Part shown: positions 6,878 to 14,031 of the stretch, piece after piece
How positions within the stretch are numbered: the first letter of the stretch is position 1
How the letters are laid out: every line of letters starts with the position of its first letter
From: Christiangramia sp.
GTDB taxonomy: Bacteria; Bacteroidota; Bacteroidia; Flavobacteriales; Flavobacteriaceae
Assembly: GCA_024635735.1 (NCBI GenBank)
Contig: JAGXII010000200.1
Coordinates: forward strand, 1 to 15,165
Direction of reading: 5' to 3'
Length of the DNA: 15,165 nucleotides
Made by a program: the position numbers and the translations under genes
Notes under the pieces: generated by a model
Database searches by the model: none
What the model saw: the letters and a program-made list of their open reading frames with translations, nothing else
Told to the model about the DNA's origin: nothing

Positions 6878-8002
6878 GTGAAAAATGCCCAGGTCATAAT
6901 AATTGGAGGTGGACTGGCCGGTTTAACCGCGGCTATTCATTTATCATTATTTAAAATTAAGGTGATACTTATTGAAAAGGAGACTTTCCCTCATCATAAA
7001 GTTTGTGGGGAATATCTCTCTAATGAAGTACAGAGTTACCTGAATTCTCTGAACATTGACCTTTCGCAATTGAATCCCTGTCAAATCAATAAGTTTGAGT
7101 ATAGCACTAATTCCGGAAGAAAAATAAGCTCTGATTTGGATTTGGGAGGATTAGGAATTAGCCGGTATAATCTGGATAATTTCCTTTATAAAAAGGCAGT
7201 GAACTCCGGCTGTGAAATTATCTTTAATACAGTAACTTCAGTAGATTTCGAAGAGGATCAGTTTACGGTAAATACTTCAGAAGGGCTTTCATTACAGGCT
7301 AAGTTCGTGATAGGAGCTTATGGAAAACGTTCTGTGATCGACAAGTCTTTAAACAGGGATTTTATTCAGAAACACTCCCGATGGCTGGCGGTAAAATCGC
7401 ATTATAAAAATGATTCTTTTCCTTCAGACCTTGTGGCACTGCACAATTTTAATGGTGGTTACTGTGGACTTTCCAAAACCGAAATGGATACCGTAAATGT
7501 ATGTTATCTTGCTACTTATAAAAGTTTCAGAAGATTTAAAAATACCGATGAGTACCGCGAGAATGTATTAATGAAAAACCCGCATCTGGAGCGTTTTTTT
7601 AAAAACTCCTCGCCTGTTTTTGAGAAGGAACTTAGTATCGCACAGGTTTCCTTCGAAGCCAAAACCCAGGTTGAAGATCATATTCTGATGATTGGAGATT
7701 CAGCCGGTTTAATACATCCTTTATGCGGTAACGGAATGGCAATGGCTATACACAGTGCTAAGATTGTTTCAGAATCTCTTCTGGCTTATTTTGATAATAC
7801 AGATATTATAAGGAAATATGTAGAAGAAACTTATCGTGAGAGGTGGAATCTTCAGTTTAAAAACAGACTGAAGACAGGGAGAATGCTACAAAGCGTTTTG
7901 CTCAACAGGTCTTTAGCTGAATTTTCCCAGAATATTATCAGTAATGTTCCGGGTATCATGCCACATATCATAAAAAGAACCCATGGAAACACCATTATAT
8001 GA
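6878..8002 (+). CDS. FAD-dependent oxidoreductase, tailoring enzyme of the PKS cluster
   Basis: 374-residue flavoprotein of the UbiH/geranylgeranyl-reductase-like group. The N-terminal Rossmann motif is GGGLAG at residues 10-15 with acidic E33 (LIEKE) for the ribose of FAD. The second FAD motif GDSAGLIHPLCGNGMAMA spans 273-290. KVCGEYLS at 41-48 is a motif often seen in this group. By context it could hydroxylate or oxidise the aromatic ring made by the type III PKS (compare SrsC in Streptomyces) or reduce an alkyl chain; this is inference. It starts with GTG at 6878, since an in-frame stop (6866-6868) lies just upstream and no ATG is available. It is the first gene of the operon, 24 bases after a strong terminator. 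Its stop overlaps the next start by 4 bases. Confidence 0.87.
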   Translation: MKNAQVIIIGGGLAGLTAAIHLSLFKIKVILIEKETFPHHKVCGEYLSNEVQSYLNSLNIDLSQLNPCQINKFEYSTNSGRKISSDLDLGGLGISRYNLDNFLYKKAVNSGCEIIFNTVTSVDFEEDQFTVNTSEGLSLQAKFVIGAYGKRSVIDKSLNRDFIQKHSRWLAVKSHYKNDSFPSDLVALHNFNGGYCGLSKTEMDTVNVCYLATYKSFRRFKNTDEYRENVLMKNPHLERFFKNSSPVFEKELSIAQVSFEAKTQVEDHILMIGDSAGLIHPLCGNGMAMAIHSAKIVSESLLAYFDNTDIIRKYVEETYRERWNLQFKNRLKTGRMLQSVLLNRSLAEFSQNIISNVPGIMPHIIKRTHGNTII

Positions 8003-8724
8003 AAATTGATACTTCCATAAGGACCAATAAAACTGAGATCATGGACGATTTTGATCTACAGGGCGCTGAACTAAAACGTACTCTTAAAGATCTTGAGAAT
8101 ATCAATAAATGGCTGGGTGGGAATATAATTACAATTAAAGGAGTTCAGAAATTAATAGAAAAGTCAGAAAAGCCGAAAGACGCTGTTCATCATATCATTG
8201 ATGTAGGTTGCGGCAATGGTGCCATGCTGAGAAAATTAGCGGAGTGGGGGCGTACCAATAAGTATAATTTGAAACTTACAGGGATCGATGCGAATCCTTT
8301 TGCAATAACAATTGCGCAAGAACTTTCCGAAAATTATCAGGAACTGGAGTTTGAAACCCAGAATATATTTAATGAAGAATTTAAAAGCCGGAACTTCGAC
8401 ATCTTATTATGCACACTCACATTACACCATTTTAAGGATCAGGAGATCATCGAACTTTTACAACGATTTTATGACCAGGTGAATATGGGTATCGTTATTA
8501 ATGATCTTCATAGAAGCAAGGCAGCTTATCGTTTATTTCAGGCTTTTTGCGGGGTTTTTGTAAATAATGAAATTGCCCGGAAAGATGGCTTAACCTCAAT
8601 TTTAAGAGGTTTTAAAAAAGAAGAGATTCAACACTATTCATCCTGCCTTTCAACCTCAAAGCAGGAAATAAACTGGAAGTGGGCCTATAGATATCAATGG
8701 ATTATAGAAAAAGAAAATAAATGA
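7999..8724 (+). CDS. Class I SAM-dependent methyltransferase of the PKS cluster
   Basis: 241-residue methyltransferase. SAM-binding motif I is HIIDVGCGNGAML at residues 65-77, motif II the acidic GIDANPF near 95, and FDILLCTLTLHHF is the motif IV region. Likely transfers methyl to an oxygen or carbon of the polyketide product; genes for methyltransferases beside type III PKS are known in phenolic-lipid loci such as srsB and bpsB. The start at 7999 overlaps the oxidoreductase stop (ATGA). A second in-frame ATG at 8041 (MDDFDLQG) is the only serious alternative, but the overlap favours the first. Substrate and regiochemistry are unknown. Confidence 0.87.
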   Translation: MKIDTSIRTNKTEIMDDFDLQGAELKRTLKDLENINKWLGGNIITIKGVQKLIEKSEKPKDAVHHIIDVGCGNGAMLRKLAEWGRTNKYNLKLTGIDANPFAITIAQELSENYQELEFETQNIFNEEFKSRNFDILLCTLTLHHFKDQEIIELLQRFYDQVNMGIVINDLHRSKAAYRLFQAFCGVFVNNEIARKDGLTSILRGFKKEEIQHYSSCLSTSKQEINWKWAYRYQWIIEKENK

Positions 8725-9773
8725 GCGTAAAAATATCCCGAGTAGAAAAAGTGTTGCCGTCTTATTCAAGAGAAACAAAAGATATTCTTCCTCTTGTTGA
8801 AACATGGCTGGCAGACGAGGATGACAGGTTCCGGAGAAAAATCCTGAAAATATTTGAAGGCGCAGGAGTTGATAAACGCTACTCCATTATGTCGCCGGAA
8901 GATGTTTTTACATCTACTTCATTTGAGGATAAAAACAATATTTATGTCAGGGAAGTCAGGAAACTTGGCAGGGAGGTTCTTCAAAAATCCCTGAATAATG
9001 CAGAATGGGAGCCAGATAGCCTTGATTACATTATTACGGTTAGCTGCACGGGAATTATGATTCCTTCAGTGGATGCTTACCTTATAAATGATCTTGGATT
9101 GAAAAGAGATATAACCAGATTACCAGTTACCGAAATGGGATGCGCGGCAGGAATCTCGGGGATGATTTACGCTTATAACTTTCTTAAGGCAAACCCGGGG
9201 AAACGAGCGGCAGTGATAGCTCTTGAGAGTCCAACTGCTACATTTCAGCTGAACGATTTCAGTATGGCGAATATGGTGAGTGCCGCGATATTCGGGGATG
9301 GGGCGGCCTGTGTTTTATTATCTTCTGAAGACGATGCAACCGGACCAAGAATTTTAGGCGAGGAAATGTATCACTTCTATAACGCAACTGATCTTATGGG
9401 TTTTGATCTAACAGATGAGGGCCTGAAAATGATCCTGGATCCTGCAGTTCCTGAAACAATTTCTTCCCATTTTCCAGAAATTATACATCCGTTTCTAAAA
9501 AAACATGATTCCAGCATTGAGAAAGTCGACCATTTAATTTTCCATCCCGGAGGAAGGAAAATTGTGCAGACAGTTTCTGAACTTTTTGGTAACTTAGGAA
9601 AGAATATAGACGATACCCGGGAAGTTCTCCGGCTTTATGGAAATATGAGCAGTGTTACAGTATTATATGTTCTGGAACGTTTTCTCAATAAAGATTTACC
9701 TCAGGGAGAACAGGGCATAATGCTCAGTTTTGGACCGGGCTTTTCGGCTCAAAGAATTTTATTGGAATGGTAG
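8721..9773 (+). CDS. Type III polyketide synthase (chalcone/stilbene synthase family)
   Basis: 350-residue ketosynthase homodimer of the chalcone-synthase superfamily. It extends an acyl starter with malonyl-CoA without needing an ACP and cyclises the polyketide. All three catalytic residues are visible: Cys141 in TEMGCAAGISG, His275 in LIFHPGG and Asn308 in LYGNMSS. The N-terminal part (IITVSCTGIMIPSVDAYL, 104-121) and FGDGAACVLL (191-200) are also typical. Length is normal for bacterial members (350-390). The surrounding acyl-chain genes suggest a fatty acyl starter and an alkylresorcinol- or alkylpyrone-type product; this is inference. The ring type cannot be read from the active-site motifs alone. 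It overlaps both neighbours (ATGA before, 7 bases after). Confidence 0.93.
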   Translation: MSVKISRVEKVLPSYSRETKDILPLVETWLADEDDRFRRKILKIFEGAGVDKRYSIMSPEDVFTSTSFEDKNNIYVREVRKLGREVLQKSLNNAEWEPDSLDYIITVSCTGIMIPSVDAYLINDLGLKRDITRLPVTEMGCAAGISGMIYAYNFLKANPGKRAAVIALESPTATFQLNDFSMANMVSAAIFGDGAACVLLSSEDDATGPRILGEEMYHFYNATDLMGFDLTDEGLKMILDPAVPETISSHFPEIIHPFLKKHDSSIEKVDHLIFHPGGRKIVQTVSELFGNLGKNIDDTREVLRLYGNMSSVTVLYVLERFLNKDLPQGEQGIMLSFGPGFSAQRILLEW

Positions 9774-10558
9774 CAGAATTTAAAGATCAGAATTACTGGG
9801 GAATTATCCTTGGTGGGAGCAGCGGTTTAGGTTATGCCAGTGCAAAAAAACTGGCAAGACATGGGATGAATATTATCATTATTCATCGTGATCGCAGATC
9901 TGAAATACCCGATATCGAAGAAGCTTTTGATGATATTAGAAAATCAGGAGTTCAATTTGAAAGCTTTAATGCTGATGCTATTCAAAAAGAAAACCGGCTG
10001 GAGCTGGTTGAAAAAATTAAGGAAATTCTGGGAGAAAAAGGGAAGGTTCGAACCTTACTGCATAGCATTGCCAAGGGAAACCTTAAACCAATGACTGGCT
10101 CTGAAACGCTTGAAAATATAGATTTTCAATTAACCATTGATGCTATGGCCCTTAGTTTATACGACTGGACTCAGGCTTTATTCAGAAATGATCTTTTTGC
10201 CAGAGATGCCCGTATAATTTCCTTTACCAGTGATGGAAACAAAAAAGCCTGGAAAAATTATGCGGCTGTTTCAACGGCTAAAGTTACACTAGAGGCACTC
10301 ACCAGAAGTATGGCCCTTGAATTTGCACCTTATGGAATAAGGGCCAATTGTATCCAGGCTGGAATCACCGTTACCCGATCGTTTCAGATGATCCCGGGGA
10401 ACGAAACCTTGAGAGTCCATGCCTTAAAACACAATCCTTTTAGAAGGCTTACCGTGCCCGATGATATTGGCAATGCGGTTTATCTCCTAAGTAAGGATGA
10501 AGCCAGCTGGATTACGGGGACTATTATTCCGGTAAATGGCGGTGAACATCTTATGTAA
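9767..10558 (+). CDS. SDR oxidoreductase, FabI/FabL-like enoyl-ACP reductase candidate
   Basis: 263-residue short-chain dehydrogenase/reductase. The cofactor loop GGSSGLGYASAKKLA is at residues 16-30 and LLHSIAKG at 97-104 recalls the FabI family HSI motif. The catalytic pair is Tyr165 and Lys172, spaced Y-x6-K as in FabI/FabL enoyl reductases rather than Y-x3-K as in classical SDRs. The first Tyr of E. coli FabI is replaced by Ser, closer to FabL. The Arg-rich stretch HRDRRSE after strand 2 suggests NADPH use. In the operon it would saturate the enoyl-ACP left by the FabZ-like dehydratase, although a ketoreductase role cannot be excluded. ATG overlaps the PKS stop by 7 bases (ATGGTAG), which sets the start. 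Confidence 0.85.
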   Translation: MVAEFKDQNYWGIILGGSSGLGYASAKKLARHGMNIIIIHRDRRSEIPDIEEAFDDIRKSGVQFESFNADAIQKENRLELVEKIKEILGEKGKVRTLLHSIAKGNLKPMTGSETLENIDFQLTIDAMALSLYDWTQALFRNDLFARDARIISFTSDGNKKAWKNYAAVSTAKVTLEALTRSMALEFAPYGIRANCIQAGITVTRSFQMIPGNETLRVHALKHNPFRRLTVPDDIGNAVYLLSKDEASWITGTIIPVNGGEHLM

Positions 10559-10568
10559 ATTATAGACT

Positions 10569-11015
10569 TTGAATAAAGAATCGATCATTTCGCGATTACC
10601 CTTTTCTAATCCCTTTCTTTTTGTAGATGAAATACTGCAGGTTGATGATAGTTCAATCTCCGGGAAATTCACCTTTTCTCCTGAACTAGAATTCTATAAA
10701 GGTCATTTTAACAATCATCCTGTAACTCCAGGGGTAATTTTAACCGAATGTATGGCTCAAATTGGTGTTGTGTGCCTCGGAATTCATTTGCTTGAAAAAG
10801 AAGGTGTAAAGGACACTCCTGGTATCGCCTTGTCTTCTTCAGAAATAGAATATTTAAAACCGGTCTATCCGGGAGAAACAGTAATAGTGAAATCTCAAAA
10901 AATATACTTTCGGTTTAATAAATTAAAATGTAAAGTTGAAATGTTCAATTCTGATAATGAACGTGTTTGCACAGGAAAAATAGCCGGAATGTTACTAAGA
11001 AAAGATAAGAACTAA
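10569..11015 (+). CDS. FabZ-like 3-hydroxyacyl-ACP dehydratase
   Basis: 148-residue single hot-dog-fold protein. The active-site helix region GHFNNHPVTPGVILTE at 45-60 carries the catalytic His46 and Glu60, matching GHFPxxPxxPGV...E of FabZ. LPFSNPFLFVDEI at 10-22 is the FabZ N-terminal strand motif. It would dehydrate 3-hydroxyacyl-ACP to enoyl-ACP on the cluster's own carrier protein. The start is TTG at 10569; no in-frame ATG fits, the stop of the preceding gene is only 10 bases upstream, and the family needs the full N-terminus. The unusual start codon in a coupled operon could lower its translation. The housekeeping FabZ must be encoded elsewhere. Confidence 0.9.
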   Translation: MNKESIISRLPFSNPFLFVDEILQVDDSSISGKFTFSPELEFYKGHFNNHPVTPGVILTECMAQIGVVCLGIHLLEKEGVKDTPGIALSSSEIEYLKPVYPGETVIVKSQKIYFRFNKLKCKVEMFNSDNERVCTGKIAGMLLRKDKN

Positions 11016-11017
11016 GA

Positions 11018-12292
11018 ATGAACAGAAGGGTTGTTATTACAGGAATGGGAGTTGTTGCTCCGAATGGAGTGGGACTTGAAAATTTTCATTCAGCTTTAAA
11101 AAAAGGAAAAAGCGGAATTCGTTTCTTTCCGGAACTCGAAAAACTAAAATTTAGTTGCCAGATAGGAGGGAAGCCAGAGATATCTGAAGACCTGCTCAAT
11201 AATTATTTTACACCATTACAACTACGCGGCCTCAATAGTAGCGGCATAGTTTACGGAGTGATCGCAGGAACAGATGCATGGAAAGACGCGGGATTAAAAA
11301 TAGAAGAGAACAATACACCAGACTGGGATTCCGGGATAATTTTTGGAACTGGAATTCTGGGGGTCGATAAATTCAGGGAAGCAATTCATCTGATTGATGA
11401 AGGAAAAACCAGAAGATTGGGAAGTACCAGTGTGATTCAAACAATGGCCAGTGGTATAAGTGCTTACCTTGGTGGAATACTTGGTTGTGGAAATCAGGTG
11501 ACCACAAATTCTTCAGCCTGTACGACGGGGACCGAAGCTTTATTAATGGGTTACGAGAGAATAATGGCTGGAAAAGCTGAGAGAATGCTGGTTGGAAGTT
11601 GCAGCGATCATGGGCCTTATGTTTGGGGTGGATTTGACGCCATGAGGATCCTTCCAAATAAATATAACCAGGATCCCGAAAAGGCTTCCAGGCCTATGAG
11701 TGAATCTGCTTCAGGATTCGTGCCGGGAAGTGGTGCCGGAGCCCTTGTTCTGGAAGACCTTGATTCTGCCCGGCGAAGAGGCGCCAATATTTATGCCGAA
11801 GTTCTGGGGGGTGAAGTTAATAGCGGCGGACAAAGGGGAGGAGGCAGTATGACTGCAGCCAACAGTGAAGCCGTTGTACGCTGTATAAAAATGGCACTCA
11901 AAAATTCAAATGTAAATCCGGAGGAGATTGATGCAATTAATGGACATCTCACGGCCACCACCAGAGATTCTGTAGAAATAGAAAATTGGACAAGAGCTTT
12001 GGGACGAAAAAATCGCGATTTTCCTTATATTAATTCACTAAAGGGAATGACGGGACATTGTTTGAGTGCCTCGGGTTCTATAGAGTGTGTGGCTTCTGTT
12101 TTACAAATAAAGAATGAATTTTTATTTGAGAATATCAATTGTAAGGATACACATATGGAGATATTAAAATTTATTTCTGAAGAAAGCATCCCTAAAAGCA
12201 AACTGGACAAAGAGGTTAATATTTTAACGAAGTCCAGTTTTGGTTTTGGAGATGTAAACGCAGTTGTACTATTTAAAAAATATAATGCTTAA
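11018..12292 (+). CDS. FabF-like 3-oxoacyl-ACP synthase (KAS II type)
   Basis: 424-residue condensing enzyme. The opening RRVVITGMGVVAPNGVG is the standard KAS start. Catalytic Cys168 lies in NSSACTTGTEA, His310 in INGHLTATTRDS, and Lys342/His347 in LKGMTGH, so the Cys-His-His set is intact and this is a true ketosynthase, not a chain-length factor. The GHLTAT wording in place of the usual AHGTST marks a divergent subgroup. It probably elongates the acyl chain with malonyl-ACP on the cluster ACP before hand-over to the type III PKS. No partner ketosynthase is present, so it presumably acts as a homodimer. It starts 2 bases after the dehydratase stop. Confidence 0.92.
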   Translation: MNRRVVITGMGVVAPNGVGLENFHSALKKGKSGIRFFPELEKLKFSCQIGGKPEISEDLLNNYFTPLQLRGLNSSGIVYGVIAGTDAWKDAGLKIEENNTPDWDSGIIFGTGILGVDKFREAIHLIDEGKTRRLGSTSVIQTMASGISAYLGGILGCGNQVTTNSSACTTGTEALLMGYERIMAGKAERMLVGSCSDHGPYVWGGFDAMRILPNKYNQDPEKASRPMSESASGFVPGSGAGALVLEDLDSARRRGANIYAEVLGGEVNSGGQRGGGSMTAANSEAVVRCIKMALKNSNVNPEEIDAINGHLTATTRDSVEIENWTRALGRKNRDFPYINSLKGMTGHCLSASGSIECVASVLQIKNEFLFENINCKDTHMEILKFISEESIPKSKLDKEVNILTKSSFGFGDVNAVVLFKKYNA

Positions 12293-12301
12293 TTATAAAA
12301 A

Positions 12302-12553
12302 ATGAGTGAAAAAGAAATTATAAGCAGGCTTAAGAATATTGTAAAACCTTACGTTCAGAGAAACGAAGGCCTGGAAAACTTTAATGAGGAGACAGACTTT
12401 TTAAGGGATCTTGAGATAAACTCAGCTAACCTGGTAGATGTGGTGCTGGATGTTGAAGACGAATTCGACATAGAGATCGATAATGACTCAATGGAAGGAA
12501 TGCTAACTGTTAAGGATGCAAAATCTATCATTCAGAAAAAAATGGCAGTATGA
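12302..12553 (+). CDS. Acyl carrier protein
   Basis: 83-residue acidic helical-bundle protein. The phosphopantetheine site is Ser41 in LEINSANLVDVVLDVEDEF, with the downstream acidic helix II typical of ACPs. The usual Asp before the serine (DSL) is Asn here (NSA), a departure from housekeeping AcpP. It is expected to carry the growing acyl chain between the ketosynthase, dehydratase and reductase encoded upstream, and perhaps to deliver the starter to the type III PKS. It is followed directly, with a 4-base overlap, by the gene for the transferase that would activate it. Confidence 0.93.
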   Translation: MSEKEIISRLKNIVKPYVQRNEGLENFNEETDFLRDLEINSANLVDVVLDVEDEFDIEIDNDSMEGMLTVKDAKSIIQKKMAV

Positions 12554-13119
12554 TAGGTAATGATCTTGTAGATGTAGAAATTGCTTTTTCAGAAAAAAAG
12601 TCGGAAAACCGGCGTTTTATTGAGAAAGTATTCTCTTTGCAGGAACAAAAACTTATAAGTCAGTCTGAAGATAAGGAAACGACACTCTGGCTTTTGTGGT
12701 CTATGAAAGAGGCCGCGTATAAGGCACACCAGCGGATAGTTGGCCATGCTCCTAAATTAAATCCCAGAGATTATAAGTGCCGGCTGCTTAATTTTAGTAA
12801 TCTTGCTGAAGTACAGGTGTCTTCTTCTTTCTATTTTATTAATTATACCTGCACAGACCGGTTTATTCATTCCATTGCTACCGAAAGTTCTGTGGTAACT
12901 GTTTTTGAGAAGATTTATTATAAAAATCAGGATACAAAATCGAGTTTTATTAAAGATTATTCAAATAAAAATGGCTTAGCCCCAGGCAATATTAGTATTG
13001 AAAAAGACGGCTTTGGAATTCCTTTTATCATTGATGAAAATACTAAAAATAAGGTTCCGGTTTCTTTAAGCCATCATGGAAATTTTACAGCTTATATCTT
13101 TCCGTTAATTAAGTCCTAA
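12550..13119 (+). CDS. 4'-phosphopantetheinyl transferase superfamily protein
   Basis: 189-residue enzyme that moves the phosphopantetheine arm of CoA to the serine of a carrier protein. Motif IGNDLVDVE (residues 2-10) holds the Mg-binding Asp pair region, and WSMKEAAYK at 50-58 is the WxxKEAxxK signature. The length lies between AcpS (about 125) and full Sfp (about 230), as in several stand-alone bacterial members. Position directly after the ACP with an ATGA overlap makes that ACP the obvious substrate. The variant NSA site of the ACP may explain why the cluster keeps its own transferase. It is the last gene of the operon. Confidence 0.9.
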   Translation: MIGNDLVDVEIAFSEKKSENRRFIEKVFSLQEQKLISQSEDKETTLWLLWSMKEAAYKAHQRIVGHAPKLNPRDYKCRLLNFSNLAEVQVSSSFYFINYTCTDRFIHSIATESSVVTVFEKIYYKNQDTKSSFIKDYSNKNGLAPGNISIEKDGFGIPFIIDENTKNKVPVSLSHHGNFTAYIFPLIKS

Positions 13120-13145
13120 AAGCAGTTAAACATTTAAAAACTGGT

Positions 13146-13176
13146 TTGACCTCTCCAACATCGTTTTGTATCTTCA
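13146..13176 (+). promoter_or_regulatory. Bacteroidota-type promoter for the MBL-like gene
   Basis: TTG at 13146-13148 and TATCTTCA at 13169-13176 fit the -33 and -7 boxes with 20 bases between them. TATCTT is a frequent form of the -7 box in this phylum. Transcription would begin near 13183, so the protein starts at the ATG at 13202, not at the in-frame TTG at 13166. Confidence 0.5.
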
Positions 13177-13201
13177 AAGGACATTAAAAAAACCAATATT
13201 T

Positions 13202-13924
13202 ATGAAGACAGTTGATAAAATGGAGGTACTTCACAGCCAATCGGCAGAATTTATTCAGAAAGGGGAATCCGGAAAATTTCTGAAACTCATTCCCGATACC
13301 TTTATTATTAAAGGAAATGAAAAAAACGGTGTTTTTAACCAGGGATACGCGATACGACATATAAACAGAAGAGATATGCTCCTGATTGACGTAGTGGAAA
13401 AATCTACTAAAGATGCAGTAAAAAAACTGGTAGAGGAGGGATATAATATTAAAGGTATTCTTATTACCTGCGATGGTATTTTGGATTCTGCCTATGCCGA
13501 TCTTAAAACGATCTCGGAAGATGCAGGTGGAGCTCCTATTTATGCTCATCCAAGAAATAATTTTAAAGATAATTTTAAGGTAAAAGATATTACCACACGA
13601 GATAAAGCATTAGATGCATTCGGTATAAATATTTTTGATTTACCAGGAAATCAGGGTGCTTCGGTAGTAGTATATTCTGATATTAATGAAGGAATGTTAT
13701 TTCCAGGGGAAGATGCTGTAGGATCAGATTATGATTCAGAATTAAACGACTTTATAAGACCTGAAATGAAAAACGAAAATAATGATTATGGGCTGGCAGA
13801 AAGCTGGGCGGCTTTTGATACCGCGTTTACTTTTCTTTTTCCAAGAAAAGGAAAACCGGGATTTAACCTGGAGGAAGGCCATCAGATAGATATACTTAAT
13901 AAACTGGGGAAAGCCAGTTCTTAG
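13202..13924 (+). CDS. MBL-fold-like protein lacking metal ligands (probable pseudoenzyme)
   Basis: 240-residue cytosolic protein. Its layout follows the metallo-beta-lactamase fold: LIDVVEKSTKDAV (61-73) in the place of LIDTG..., IKGILITCDGILDSAYADL (83-101) in the place of ...ILLTHxHxDHxGG, APIYAHPRN (111-119) after it, then FDLPGNQGASVVVYSD (145-160) and GMLFPGEDAV (164-173) in the place of PGHTPGS...LFTGDAL. At each ligand position the His or Asp is gone or displaced (Cys90-Asp-Gly instead of His-x-His; LPGN instead of PGH). So I infer a family member that lost hydrolase chemistry and may have a binding or scaffold role. It is not overlapped with the PKS operon (82 bases, own promoter), so pathway membership is unproven. 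The function is unknown. Confidence 0.7.
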   Translation: MKTVDKMEVLHSQSAEFIQKGESGKFLKLIPDTFIIKGNEKNGVFNQGYAIRHINRRDMLLIDVVEKSTKDAVKKLVEEGYNIKGILITCDGILDSAYADLKTISEDAGGAPIYAHPRNNFKDNFKVKDITTRDKALDAFGINIFDLPGNQGASVVVYSDINEGMLFPGEDAVGSDYDSELNDFIRPEMKNENNDYGLAESWAAFDTAFTFLFPRKGKPGFNLEEGHQIDILNKLGKASS

Positions 13925-13945
13925 AAGAACTTTTTAATTTTTCCA

Positions 13946-14031
13946 AAAAGGCTGTTTTAAAAGATTAATGAGACCATGATTGCCTTGAATTCAGCAAATC
14001 CCGTCTGTTAATTGTTTTAAAACAGCCTTTT
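13946..14031. terminator. Long nested inverted repeat, probable bidirectional terminator
   Basis: A perfect 17-base inverted repeat (13946-13962 and 14015-14031; AAAAGGCTGTTTTAAAA and its complement) encloses 52 bases that continue the pairing imperfectly: ATTAA/TTAAT, then AGAC/GTCT, and a central 8-base palindrome TGAATTCA (13986-13993). It lies between the stop of the MBL-like gene and the last codon of the convergent membrane-protein gene. The A and T runs at the arm ends give a T tract in both directions. Confidence 0.65.

Larger units (their letters stand above)
6878..13119 (+). other. Type III PKS / fatty-acid-synthase-like biosynthetic gene cluster (eight genes)
   Basis: Eight same-strand genes are packed with overlaps of 4, 4, 7 and 4 bases and gaps of 10, 2 and 9 bases, so they form one operon. 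Order: FAD oxidoreductase, methyltransferase, type III PKS, SDR reductase, FabZ-like dehydratase, FabF-like ketosynthase, ACP, phosphopantetheinyl transferase. The set joins a chain-building type II module (KS, DH, reductase, ACP and the enzyme that activates the ACP) to a type III PKS plus two tailoring enzymes. An own ketoreductase, malonyl-transferase, thioesterase and exporter are absent and would have to be supplied by the host. Base composition looks like that of the neighbouring genes and there are no mobility genes, so recent transfer is not indicated. The product is inferred to be a methylated, possibly oxidised, phenolic or pyrone lipid. Confidence 0.8.

Noticed and set aside
6878..13119. 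Flexirubin or aryl-polyene cluster
   Set aside because: Those clusters carry several ketosynthases, an ammonia-lyase or DarA/DarB genes and transporters; here a type III PKS is the core and these genes are absent.
13124..13143. CAGTT...AACTG inverted repeat after the transferase gene as terminator
   Set aside because: Only five paired bases and no T tract; too weak to call.
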